From Caldisericota bacterium (GTDB lineage Bacteria > CG03 > B21-G15): a stretch of 19,683 nt of DNA. A model generated the notes under the pieces. That model saw only the letters and a program-made list of their open reading frames with translations. It did no database searches and was not told the origin of the DNA. Numbering within the stretch: position 1 is the stretch's first letter; each line of letters begins with the position of its first letter. The position numbers and the translations under genes were made by a program. The stretch is taken from contig QMOP01000005.1 of the NCBI GenBank assembly GCA_003650255.1, positions 1 through 19,683 of the forward strand, read 5' to 3'. Of this stretch, positions 16,901-19,575 are shown in pieces.

Positions 16901-18944
16901 GATTAGTAACTTTTATATATCTCCAGCCAGTTGCTGCTGAACTTGAAATATCTATCTGACAGGTTACTTGTGATGAATTATCCACATTAGTCCAGTCAAC
17001 ATTTATCCCTGTTCCTTCAAAAGAAACTTGAGAACCAGAAAAATTTAACCCTGATATTACTATAATTTGATTCACACAACCTTGACCTCTGGAAGGTGGA
17101 GAGGGATCTTTTATTCCATAAATTGTTGGTTTTACATTTATTTTAAACCAAGAGGATTGGGTTATATTCCCCTGATCTGGATTTATAACTTTTACATCTC
17201 TCCATGTTGTAGGAGCAGAACTCGAAACACTTACAACTATTTCAATATTTCCTGCATCTATGAAATTGACTGAATTTATTCCTATTCCATCAGCTGGAAT
17301 AAACTGGACATTTGGAGTATCCTGGAAATTACTTCCTGAAATGCTTACTGTGATATTAGAAGCATTTTGACCTAAAGCATTTGATGGTGTTCCTCCTGTG
17401 TTTATGGATATTAAAGTTGGTTTTGGATTTATTTTTAAACCTATACTTGCTGGGTCTGTTTGAACCCAACCTAAATCTGGATTGACTATTTTTATTGCCC
17501 TATTATTTAAAGTATCTGCATTTGGTCCAACTGTGATATTTACAACTAAAATTGCTCCAGAAAAGTAGCCACAACCTGAATAGTCATAAGAGTTTATGGT
17601 TATATCCGGGTCTGGATTAGCACCTAACATAAAATATACTGTACAACCACTCATGATATAATCACCGTTTATTACTATATCCTGATTTTGAGCATTTTGC
17701 CCTCTTTCAGTAGGACTGATAGAAGTAACTGCTGGAGCATATTTTACTGTGAATCCATCTGTTAAAGTGTTTGTTGTTCCATCTGGATTTGTAACTGTAA
17801 TATTTCTTGCTCCTTCGGCTGCTACTGCTGAGATTGATATTTGAACCTTTATTTCTGTTGTGCTTACAAACGAAGTTGAGGATACTGTTATTCCTGCTCC
17901 AAAACTTGCTGTACAGCCATAGACAAAACTTTTACCTGTCACTGTTACCCATAAACTTGCTCTCTGGCCCGCTTCATTAGGAGAAGCAGCACTTACTGTT
18001 GGTAATATCCAGAAATAATAATTATTTGAATTCTGGCCTCCTCTTGTAACATAGACATTACCACTCACTGTTCCCTCTGGAACTGTAACTACGATCTCAC
18101 TATCTGTCCAATTGACAACTTCTGGGTCATCATAATCAATCCATTTGTTGCTTAATTGTATTCCATCTCCTGCACTGGGTGAATCACCAAAATATCCTCC
18201 TTTTATGGAAATTGTATTGTTTACTGTCTGAGAAGAAGGAGAGATGGAATAGATATATGGCATGAAATGTAAATCACCATTTACACAAGTGATATATCCA
18301 TATCCTGGGTCAGCAGCAGCATTGAATCCATATTTTATGGTAAATGCTGAAGTTTTACTTGAAGAAAAATCCCATTCAAATTCCACGACCAATCTGTCTC
18401 CATCCTCAACCTGAACCGCATTTCCTGCAACTCCTGTTATAATATCTTCACTTCTCCAACCTGAAAATGATTTTTTAGCAGTAGAAACAGGCGATATGAT
18501 AAAAGTGTTTCCTCTTTTCCCTGAATCATCATTTTTCCACACATAAACACAACACCTTGCTGCAGAAGCAAGCCTTTTAGCAGCACTTTGATAAATTGAG
18601 GTATGAACTGTCCAGGTAGTGGTATCACCTATAAGGGTTGCCTTTAAAGGCCAAGAAAGATATCTTCTTGCTTCACCATACACAGTATAAACACCTGCAA
18701 AACTTTCGGAAACCTCTACCAAAGAAGAACCTGCTGTAGGAAGCATTATATAACCTAAAGCACCTGCTGTGTTAAAATCAGGGTCTATTGTATCTGATGT
18801 CTGAGGTTCTTCTGGTTTTGGATCACCTGTTTCTCCCTCTCTAAAATAAAGAGTGGTAGCAGAATATAATTGTATCACGCATACCAAAATAACAAAACCT
18901 AAAGACAAAAACAGTTTTTTTCTTATACTACTGCCAGTATCCAT
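1..18944 (-). CDS. Giant secreted Ig-like repeat protein (probable surface adhesin/fibre), C-terminus beyond the window
   Basis: One minus-strand frame runs from ATG 18944 to position 1 (6,314 full codons). I translated most of it in pieces and tested frame at many lines along its length, including both ends; no TAA, TAG or TGA was met and the phase never changed. The start follows the stop of the HEAT-repeat gene by one base and opens a clear signal peptide with Arg-Lys-Lys and a hydrophobic core. After an N-terminal domain the protein is only beta-sandwich modules: 23 IPT/TIG-like repeats, 7 Ig-like (mostly YWDG), 6 filamin-like, 15 Ig-like (mostly YWDG), 6 filamin-like. No catalytic domain or internal membrane segment was recognised. 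Proteins of this design are usually exported adhesins or surface fibres; that role is inferred from architecture only. Anchor or secretion domains, if any, would be past the left edge. It is probably expressed with the upstream HEAT gene. An assembly-level compensated frameshift pair in an untested line cannot be excluded. Confidence 0.96.
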   Translation of the reverse strand, partial: MDTGSSIRKKLFLSLGFVILVCVIQLYSATTLYFREGETGDPKPEEPQTSDTIDPDFNTAGALGYIMLPTAGSSLVEVSESFAGVYTVYGEARRYLSWPLKATLIGDTTTWTVHTSIYQSAAKRLASAARCCVYVWKNDDSGKRGNTFIISPVSTAKKSFSGWRSEDIITGVAGNAVQVEDGDRLVVEFEWDFSSSKTSAFTIKYGFNAAADPGYGYITCVNGDLHFMPYIYSISPSSQTVNNTISIKGGYFGDSPSAGDGIQLSNKWIDYDDPEVVNWTDSEIVVTVPEGTVSGNVYVTRGGQNSNNYYFWILPTVSAASPNEAGQRASLWVTVTGKSFVYGCTASFGAGITVSSTSFVSTTEIKVQISISAVAAEGARNITVTNPDGTTNTLTDGFTVKYAPAVTSISPTERGQNAQNQDIVINGDYIMSGCTVYFMLGANPDPDITINSYDYSGCGYFSGAILVVNITVGPNADTLNNRAIKIVNPDLGWVQTDPASIGLKINPKPTLISINTGGTPSNALGQNASNITVSISGSNFQDTPNVQFIPADGIGINSVNFIDAGNIEIVVSVSSSAPTTWRDVKVINPDQGNITQSSWFKINVKPTIYGIKDPSPPSRGQGCVNQIIVISGLNFSGSQVSFEGTGINVDWTNVDNSSQVTCQIDISSSAATGWRYIKVTNQDFGYDTLLSAFEVTPAPKVFFIPSPYDVRGQGATNQNIPVRGSNFQNGCTLEFIGGGFTINSYDYSSIPSTITVNVDISLGAATGLRAIRATNPDAGTYVTHDVITVSTAPEVSSLSPNVRGQGASNQTIVVSGNYFQNGCQVQFSQDPSGSPVDTTITINNVTFNSPSSLNINITIDPNAPTGGRYMKIVNPDEGNKVSANTVLNITNRPSFTSMSPDNRGQGCVNEWINVLGNYFQYGCNAWFSNPDITVSSTSYQAMDSIKIQISISSYAATGPCDLIVENPDKGISTFSGVFTVNKSPTVLGTIPNNLGQGAVDQVVTITGLDFQSGCIADFGAGITVDWTSFISTTQIQAQIDIDPDAGTGARNITVYNPDAGKHTGYGVFTVNPKPIINIVSPDKVGQGAQGWEITLTGANFDPNIQASDITISGGGVTVTTVTYVSGDKTQLKFKINVEATASTTTLRSITVINPDKGRYTKENCFQITLKPVINSCSPNKVGQGASNVNINISGDGFQNGSTVSFSQDSTGSPEDTTIIINNVTYNDPTSLTVNVTILSTAPAGGRYITVTNQDGGRTTSATTLFTVSPRPNILNLSPNALGQGASNIDVTINGSNFQNGCSVSFSPSEGIFINSVNFVDALTVVVNLSVDATASTGTRSCTLTNPDYGSDTLNNALTINHKPVLDASPCTPNTRGAGAQSQDITITGQYFVATPQVEFSGGGITVNFVNFTDSTTIVANIDISTDAALTTRNVTVTNPDYGWDTAYNVFTVAGNPVVTNATPDSRGQGAENQDILIQGNNFRENCTVEFSNAGITVNSVYRHGVSSLTVNISISPTAATGACDITVINEDAGQGTGDDIFTINPKPGISGLNPDEGGQGAENMEILINGSNFVNAPGLNVYFSTPGINVNSVEYMTDTQLRIFVTISTEVVSGVAYDVTVVNPDGGKNTLSNAFTVNPSPVVSATNPNNAGQGATDIQVFVTGSNFVYGADVQFSGTGITVSSAAYQDEFTIKCTLSISESATTGSRDVTVINPDNGKCTLVGGFTVNPGPVVTGCSPNSCGQGAINQDIEIYGSNFQSGCSVIFTGGGITVNSVNFISASTITANITISEDAATGLRHIQVINPDYGKGTGVNLFTVNAKPVATSCSPASRGQGAQNQTVTITGSGFQVGISTSGVIFSGTGITVESVNVINDTTLEVVIDIDPATAVGDKQITIVNPDGGRSTSGNIFTVNPRPEITALDPDERGQGAASQEIIITGTDFQSGFTIDFGPDINVDSTVFDSTTQVRAIITISTNATTGARNVTITNPDAGWYTFSGGFTVNPRPTITSLSPDKGGQGATRIIDIYGSDFQAGCTADFGDGITVNSVNLIDATHIVANITIDVLATVGTRDVTVTNPDQGSRTMANAFTVNPRPLVTDASPDVGQGAENFVVTITGSNFAEGISADFGAGITVSTTVYVDPTTCKATISVAPTAATGPRDITVTNLDGGEGTGSGVITVNPKPTVSSCSPSERAQGLTGQVIDITGSGFVDGCQVKFDNVGISTTNISFQDASWVKVTIDISTDAPLGACDVIVINPDGGRGVGSGIFTINPPPSLTSISPTEIGQGAQNEIINVVGDNFQLGAIASFSGAGITVSSTAFVDVNNLKVTLSISYTALKTLRDIIITNPDGGSATLSNALLVGEPPTCSVSIPVDGGRYNGSLVEFSGSASTDTEKVYISIKDSTLLNKWYDEATGKFSSDVELWWEASYSTATNQWTYARPVSTDGVVYVVRAQAKAHNGGRNDPGTGNSFTYDITKPNFGMVLPNPSAKINKANVTFTLSEEMKYPTVVIKFTAQTGNNGEIVGAEHTYTLTETECGILTQQTKEVPGLITGNEYVLTLDGQDLAGNAASTVQRTGIIFDTTTALANVTQPGQPYYRELNTITGTAYDEYGVNRVWTAFEESGLYWDGSAWLTTETWFECSPSDGFWSGSSESWYYNIPVSSIPWEYGHTYKVHCKVKDEAGNVGLGGYYQFTFDNVKPEGVIIEPEDNGNYNDSLTKIWGTASDVLAGVKKVEIVIKRAAAGGLYWDGSSWDSSLVWLTCDIWSSSWTYTGCSFQDGEYHRLWLKITDNADNVQTYGFTTDDDIINDVSYYVRFKYDITDPVTTVSYPPSDEQYNIYMQTFTGTYNDPNFGSGVYYVKIRIQRESDGQYWQDPGWAAGTADLPAVKVDATNWEWYLEPSYFSSFYIDGEIYRIYSSAWDYAGNSEGWSVLKSTFVYEIQAPTATITYPLDNGYVSAGGVVKGTADDSPQPTGIVTKVQVRVRRDSDNKYWSVVDSTWVVNETWNDTNLSPVGTYWYLTSPTWQTGITYYASCKAQDKAENWQTSITTISFVADFTAPTSCLLKPLDDKKYDQMSQIIGTADDPSPGELDKVILMIENVTLGDPRKGYCWNGSTWTSQNPYWLEATGTASWSYTIDESTATCWENNKYYRVTVHAVDKAGNEESVETEGRNMNTFQYTAPPTRFRIFASGGANFYSQVTAGQSYTFELEAWNDDEGVRAQGYLGTVQFSSDDSQAVFPSSYTFTTSDAGYHTFTDALIFKTAGYKYLKVEDGVSYAPTIISTQVYTNVMPGDLSYFIVSGINTSHIAGTPQTVVVEAKDFYGNRKTNYAGIIHFTSNDLQATLPADYTFTSGYSGADNGIHTFVNGVVLKTANQGEGNPSTLWYVRVADGGKLGEQSGIKVFPAPISTFTVVMSTGPLTAGLEKSTVTVEAVDEFGNRCSTGTNLYSGTIHFTSSDSQATLPGDYTFTTGPGGDNGYHVFYATVVLRTAGWQWIKVEDISAGKWGYQTGIKVEPAMADHYEVTLPGGLTIVAGEKQDIKIRAIDPYGNLDDDWGDLGREVTFTSDNLYFNFTGNYTWEPGIGEKTLSAWVWLNESSYEKNKRTGEYYSQITVQDTPSGISGTVYNIEVLAAEEDHLVVSGVNDPCIAGANETVKVEVEDEYGNRVLVSTVTVHFTSDDPSATLPADYTFDSTTDQGYHVFGNEVVFKTAGTRYIKAEVVGSTQIYGQQSAIDVYPAQADSFVVSCSTNQVIDVRFTVIVEAVDQFGNRCSIGPNAYDGEIQFNSDASLWDFNPSAYTFDTVTDQGIHTFSAPTYGMKISTGGTYYLEVIDVTGDGKGVDGITGKKTGIFVTTLPESDITYPEDNDYINDLNPITIKGTCYDDVKVSKVEINIFQENTGTYWDETSGLFNSGTKLWWETTLFTSSWTYNGGASSDTFNLTSGMDYTIEVRATDNGGNFEETPFASITFRYDIDAPETYIVNASQDDHRNTPFQVSGTAEDMPSGFGSGLYSLRLKILKILTDGTTQWWTGIGWGADTTLSLTAGTNWVYTTTPTWDSGFLYKIQARHIDYAGNIEDWKETSFIYDTEAPDSYLCKPNQNFESDITLSKIWGTAIDNPTSPNWSAGVGNVQIRISSGTGTNIFWNGSSWVSMNPEDAWQDADIWTSSWTYTSGIPSCFQEGLTYVVNSRAIDKTTSDGTSNPNIEVSITTQTFIYDTTEPESWMDMPADGQYYETMNNIYGTAADTSPGEVNYVQIKIKQVSGGSYTGYYWDWSINDWSNSPGQVWSDPISLTGSDWNINTSGVKWEANATGIQYYTYFRAVDKAGNSEAEAYHSWYFKSPYPTTKVTNPSGLDISPNYYNQIAQIFGTADQYTSPNEVYIKISSAPTYGSSWDDDTKSWVIGEYWIQVDTPTGTFPDNNPWTCTISTEVWSNGVKYNVQSKGYGPAGWETPSEGVYFIIDRTPPESEITNPADGTHANSINQISGTSWDISPGEIGGVEIYIQNPSGEYYQEGSWGSSVHWISCSPSDGSFDETTEGWYWDVDYPTEVWKTDGSYVIKVKAKDQVQPSPNEEISPYYTSNIVIDNVPPTSWLVYPDSYTYYYNSITKIWGTGADTSPGIWSDIKLQILNKDTTQYWDGDAWNINPQWLTNTDPDMSIYSSSWTYSGVNWISGYEYRITIWAVDKARNIETSSHTAIILYDNEEPSSNGTQPSDGGSYNFLSDIRGNAQDQTINLRVSTVKGVKVAYKGLTLPNTGYWNTVDWTGTEPTWFDAAYNKDTKLWIEDAGNPFDDAVPPSDGDYQVIIRAYDEAGNYQSVYTTVTFRWDLTPPSFYDVSPSTGDSINTMDVSLRLGEKMQVGPTRVIYEAETGNNGEVSGSTETYAILNSLQVQTTNQQTIPASQFLANLIDGNKYTLKIVGKDLAGNQDDGSWFWQHIIFDLTEPEADFTYPYKYYHSSMTVISGTAIDNPPVAGAEYSDIEHNEVKITRDPGGTPTYWDGSKWQSTPVWLVCSGTTTWNYTVSVTTAFEHNVEYRVDCRAVDKAGNVQSTPNNYIFKIDTGIPQGEITYPVNGNYYNSMTNLQGTAVDDLSDIDTVRIQIKKAEAPIQYWDGTGWNNDPQWISVTYDSVNDEWSYSSGPGGSDLLDGVSYEVRAKITDKAGNQYISNLVTFIGDTENPQAGVSNISEGGYYNPSTLSDILGTANDSYSGIDKIEICIKRAPSPGYFWDGTGWLSGIDNIQWLTVTSTTSFSTWYYSGVAWEDGRLHYIWMKVYDKAGNMAKYGNFSGEGVGGDIDNNLNYHVSFTFDASTPTSSVSFPLNETYYSVKYSTFSGTASDPSPGSDLNYIKIEIQRASDGKWWQDDSWGTEAPLPTSLVGGNWEYYMNTSYIDTFYQNVNETYYIYTYAVDNAGNQETLQKKCTFYYDAVEPNSFITSHSNNYYRSSQVTKFYGSSTDDFSGINKVEIQISSGSYYWTGSSWTVNNTWKEVSYYVSGSTWAYPGETGDILPTWSDGGVYIIKVRGIDVAGNIESTPDQIQITIDDSEPDSIVTSPENNGHYESLDTISGTASDSLSGVQEVRVAIQEAFGDARYWDATNSQWVSNVVFNTTTYSGVTGVWSFDSSPVTFQDDKNYYVISKAYDKVGNEETATTQIKFSYHYPATELVLEKSDGSVFPSTVTAGVGVSVRVRAVDSTGDEAIWYQGTVHFETTENSGEAVLPPDYTFTTDDAGIHTYSTQVILKKYGDWAITVSDTGGSPPNSDIVSVHVTWNQAALFNVYGFPSPATAGVDYTFTVEARDGQYGTYGNIVKDYTGTVIFTSNDTKVSAGDGLPSNYTFTTNDQGVKNFTAQLRTVGTNWYIKVTDTVTAGGITGQQSGIEVVPGALDHFTIEGLPDPFEAGTSTWCIVRVYDAFDNLKTDYAGTVEFLSTDSHPSVILPANYKFTTGTGGDNGIHTFSGNYSTDTVKLCTKGYQTLTVRDVDAPAKSGNITVQVIAAEAESFRVSMSTEVTAGVWQDITVEAIDEFGNRQENYDNEVVVFSSDNGLFESQGNGTVTNGYTVFNAWVRLNEASDPTSERFSVTVTDGDGYIDNPSAITGSQTGIKVNPASATKLSLTGMPSSVVAGQGKLVTVKAKDDFDNTVYSWSGIITFHTNETDPQATCNTEIMPSTQSLSGTGSFNIVYKTAGTNRELWVYATGLSSGSKTGIKVDPASADYLVVTLIGLSSQDAVTVNRALDIVVEAKDQFGNTAITYNSTITFTSDASNYTLPADYHFDSTTDQGIHTWTGGCILKSTNTTTGWKVRAEDVNDVGIYGEKT
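1971..7379 (-). repeat. Second YWDG-type Ig-like block: fifteen modules (residues 3856-5658)
   Basis: The same module type as the first block, with fifteen units. Aromatic hairpins (YWDGTGW, FWNGSSW, YWDGDAW, YWDGSKW, YWTGSSW and variants) lie near 7225, 6853, 6513, 6128, 5760, 5404, 5029, 4670, 3951, 3612, 3260, 2865, 2521 and 2165. The ninth unit (4115-4460) lacks the hairpin and is the separate Ig type also found in the first block. Most modules end in AGN plus an Asp-x-Thr-x-Pro linker. Many start with an acidic and Asn-rich loop, for example ESDITYP and DNDYIND. No enzymatic motif was recognised. The closing link to the filamin-like block is SYHYPATEL. Confidence 0.8.
4115..4460 (-). other. 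Atypical Ig-like module, copy 2 (no aromatic hairpin)
   Basis: It shares with copy 1 the phrases GNNGEV, a Thr-Gln-rich turn (QTTNQQ) and 'GNKYTLKIVGKDLAGN', and ends in IIFDLTEP. It starts with FYDVSPSTGDSINTMDVSL. It sits between ordinary YWDG modules, at the same point of the series as copy 1, and helps to register the large internal duplication. Confidence 0.6.
7380..9398 (-). repeat. First filamin/invasin-like block: six repeats (residues 3183-3855)
   Basis: Six repeats of about 110 residues. Typical features are 'TAGxxxTVxVEAxDxFGN', 'YxGTIHFTSSDxQATLP', 'YTFTTxDxGxHTF', 'LKTAGxxYIKVxD' and 'GxxTGIKVxPA'. They lie approximately at 9040-9398, 8720-9040, 8395-8720, 8050-8395, 7735-8050 and 7380-7735. 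The fourth is atypical: it lacks the YTFTT hairpin and has a long strand AWVWLNESS. These resemble the Ig-like repeats of invasins and filamin-type modules, used as rigid stalks; the family name is an inference from the consensus. Confidence 0.78.
9399..11852 (-). repeat. First YWDG-type Ig-like block: seven modules (residues 2365-3182)
   Basis: Modules of about 120 residues open with a Pro and a 'YNxSxTxIxGTAxD' strand, continue with 'KVEIxIK', an aromatic hairpin such as YWDGSxW, a WSY/WTY strand, and close with 'DxAGN' and 'FxYDxTxP'. The aromatic hairpins lie near 11710, 11058, 10693, 10320, 9955 and 9604. Module 2 (11185-11505) lacks the hairpin and is a different Ig type. Module 4 carries a long insertion before its last strand, with DDDIINDVSYYV. 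The last module joins the filamin-like block through TAPPTRF in place of the usual Asp-x-Thr-x-Pro link. The WxGxxW hairpin repeats are common in very large bacterial surface proteins; ligands are unknown. Confidence 0.8.
11185..11505 (-). other. Atypical Ig-like module, copy 1 (no aromatic hairpin)
   Basis: About 105 residues with FTLSEEMKYPTVVIKF, then GNNGEIVG, then a Gln-rich turn, GNEYVLTLDGQDLAGN and a closing IIFDTTT. It lacks the YWDG hairpin of its neighbours and looks like the SbsA-type bacterial Ig domain, in which 'LSExM' is followed by 'GxxYxLxxxGxDxAGN'. The only other copy seen is at 4115-4460. Assignment to the SbsA type is tentative. Confidence 0.6.
15296..15336 (-). repeat. 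Insertion shared by IPT repeats 7 and 11, copy 2
   Basis: The minus strand encodes FSQDSTGSPEDTT followed by IIINNVTYN, matching copy 1 at 16433-16470 (ITINNVTFN). No other repeat in the array carries it. This marks a past duplication with a period of four repeats, or a local copy event. Confidence 0.7.
16433..16470 (-). repeat. Insertion shared by IPT repeats 7 and 11, copy 1
   Basis: The minus strand encodes FSQDPSGSPVDTT in the seventh IPT-like repeat, an insertion before the ITINNV strand. It recurs in the eleventh repeat at 15296-15336, and both repeats also share GGRY in place of the usual G-x-R-D/N. The spacing is 1,134 bp, four repeats. Confidence 0.7.
18261..18857 (-). other. Unique N-terminal domain of the giant protein (residues 30-228)
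   Basis: About 200 residues that do not repeat elsewhere in the window. After an acidic linker the segment from about residue 65 is rich in predicted beta strands and aromatic residues (GYIMLPTAG, GVYTVYGEARRYL, TFIISPVS, VQVEDGDRLVVEFEW, AFTIKYGF), with a Cys-Cys pair in ARCCVYVW. The combination of a mixed beta pattern and the phrase 'GDRLVVEFEW' resembles jelly-roll or carbohydrate-binding-like N-terminal domains of other large environmental repeat proteins, but I do not recognise a named family. The first IPT-like repeat follows directly. Confidence 0.6.
18858..18944 (-). other. Sec signal peptide of the giant protein
   Basis: Residues 1-29 hold a short polar N-region with Arg8-Lys9-Lys10, a hydrophobic core from Leu11 to Leu26 (LFLSLGFVILVC and on) and a small-residue end Tyr-Ser-Ala, with likely cleavage after Ala29. 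The Cys at residue 22 is not in a lipobox, so a lipoprotein is unlikely. Residues 30-60 form an acidic, Pro-containing linker. Confidence 0.85.
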
Positions 18945-18945
18945 C

Positions 18946-19575
18946 TTATTTTAAAACCTCTAAAATTTTCTTTGCTCTTCCTCTTATTCTCGGATTTGAC
19001 GATTTTGATTTTTTTAGCATAAACTTTTTTATTTTTTCTTTATACTTCCCAAAACTCCCTGTTAAAGCAACCCTTTCTAATCCCTCTATAGCTATTTCCT
19101 CCATCCTTTTGTCAAGAGAATCACCATAATTAAGCAATATCCCTGCTACTCTTTCTCCACCAATTCGAGATAAAGTAGCTAAAACTTGGTCTTTCAATTT
19201 TTCTTCACTTAAAAGCCCTTCTAAAAAATCTATAACTTTCTTTTTTCTATACCAGCTTAATGATTGAATTGCTGCTCTTCTTACTGCAAAATTTTTATCA
19301 TTTTTTGCTATTTCTATAAATTTTTCTATTAAATCTTTATCCTGAAATTTTGAAAGGGAATTTATAGCACAAATTCTTACTCCTATGTCTTTGTCGTTTA
19401 ATGCTTCTATTAAAGCATTTTTTGCTCTTATATCTTTGTAATTTCCAAGGTTTACTGCTGCTATTAATCTCTCTTCTCTTTTTGAACTTTTTATTTTTAT
19501 TAAATCATCATCTAATCCAGCAAACAAATATCCTCTTAAAATCAGAAGGCAAAAAATACTAATTAACCATTTCAT
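18946..19575 (-). CDS. Exported HEAT-repeat protein, 209 aa
   Basis: The protein starts MKWLISIFCLLIL, a short hydrophobic signal segment, with a plausible signal peptidase I site after Leu-Phe-Ala (residue 19). The mature part is all-helical, with repeating HEAT-type helix pairs. The Asp-x-x-Val-Arg signature of HEAT/PBS-lyase-type repeats appears at about residues 63-67 (DIGVR) and 95-99 (NFAVR), and the C-terminus ends in a basic helix (PRIRGRAKKILEVL). About five repeats fit. I place the start at ATG 19575, not at the in-frame GTG at 19584, because that GTG lies inside the Shine-Dalgarno sequence. HEAT repeats are protein-binding scaffolds; the partner is unknown. The gene ends one base before the giant gene, so the two are almost certainly one operon, and a helper role for the giant protein is possible but unproven. 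An Arg at residue 14, just after the hydrophobic core, is slightly unusual for a signal peptide. Confidence 0.88.
   Translation of the reverse strand: MKWLISIFCLLILRGYLFAGLDDDLIKIKSSKREERLIAAVNLGNYKDIRAKNALIEALNDKDIGVRICAINSLSKFQDKDLIEKFIEIAKNDKNFAVRRAAIQSLSWYRKKKVIDFLEGLLSEEKLKDQVLATLSRIGGERVAGILLNYGDSLDKRMEEIAIEGLERVALTGSFGKYKEKIKKFMLKKSKSSNPRIRGRAKKILEVLK
18957..18961 (-). promoter_or_regulatory. Weak ribosome binding site of the giant gene, inside the HEAT gene
   Basis: The minus strand reads AGAGG within the last codons of the HEAT gene, 12 bases before ATG 18944. The spacing is long and the match short. The stop and start are arranged as TAAGATG, so translation of the giant gene may depend largely on re-initiation by ribosomes finishing the HEAT gene (translational coupling, inferred). 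Confidence 0.5.

Larger units (their letters stand above)
11853..18260 (-). repeat. Array of 23 IPT/TIG-like Ig repeats (residues 229-2364)
   Basis: Each unit is about 93 residues (266-325 bp, mostly 270-285). The pattern is a Pro-rich start, SxSPxxxGQGAxN, then xITIxGxNFQxGC, a strand with xVxFxGxGITVNS, the motif ATGxRxVTVTNPDxG, and an end FTVNP. The GQGA-like turn can be placed near plus-strand positions 17965, 17693, 17368, 17082, 16805, 16530, 16227, 15955, 15685, 15396, 15095, 14815, 14540, 14263, 13985, 13715, 13438, 13156, 12889, 12623, 12357 and 12080; a first, degenerate unit (SSQTV) is near 18215. The 'I-x-G-x-N-F' and 'V-x-N-P-D-G' signatures are those of IPT/TIG domains, which occur in bacterial surface proteins and enzymes as stalk or binding modules. 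The copies differ widely at base level, so the array is old. The order and count could be biased by my reading by eye. Confidence 0.85.

Noticed and set aside
3434..17273. About two dozen plus-strand open frames of 61-103 codons
   Set aside because: All lie antisense to the giant gene, have low-complexity compositions typical of shadow frames (Leu/His/Gln- or Ser/Ile/Cys-rich) and show no family motif.
11853..18260. Regular period of about 280 bp considered as a CRISPR array or satellite DNA
   Set aside because: The units are coding throughout, diverged at base level and lack short identical repeats with unique spacers.
18437..18628. Minus-strand 63-codon frame near the start of the giant gene
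   Set aside because: It lies in another frame within the N-terminal domain, which translates cleanly in the main frame.
18876..18887. Lipobox at Cys22 of the giant protein
   Set aside because: The residues before the Cys (VILV) lack the Leu-Ala/Ser-Gly/Ala pattern, and the hydrophobic core continues beyond the Cys to an ordinary Ser-Ala cleavage site.
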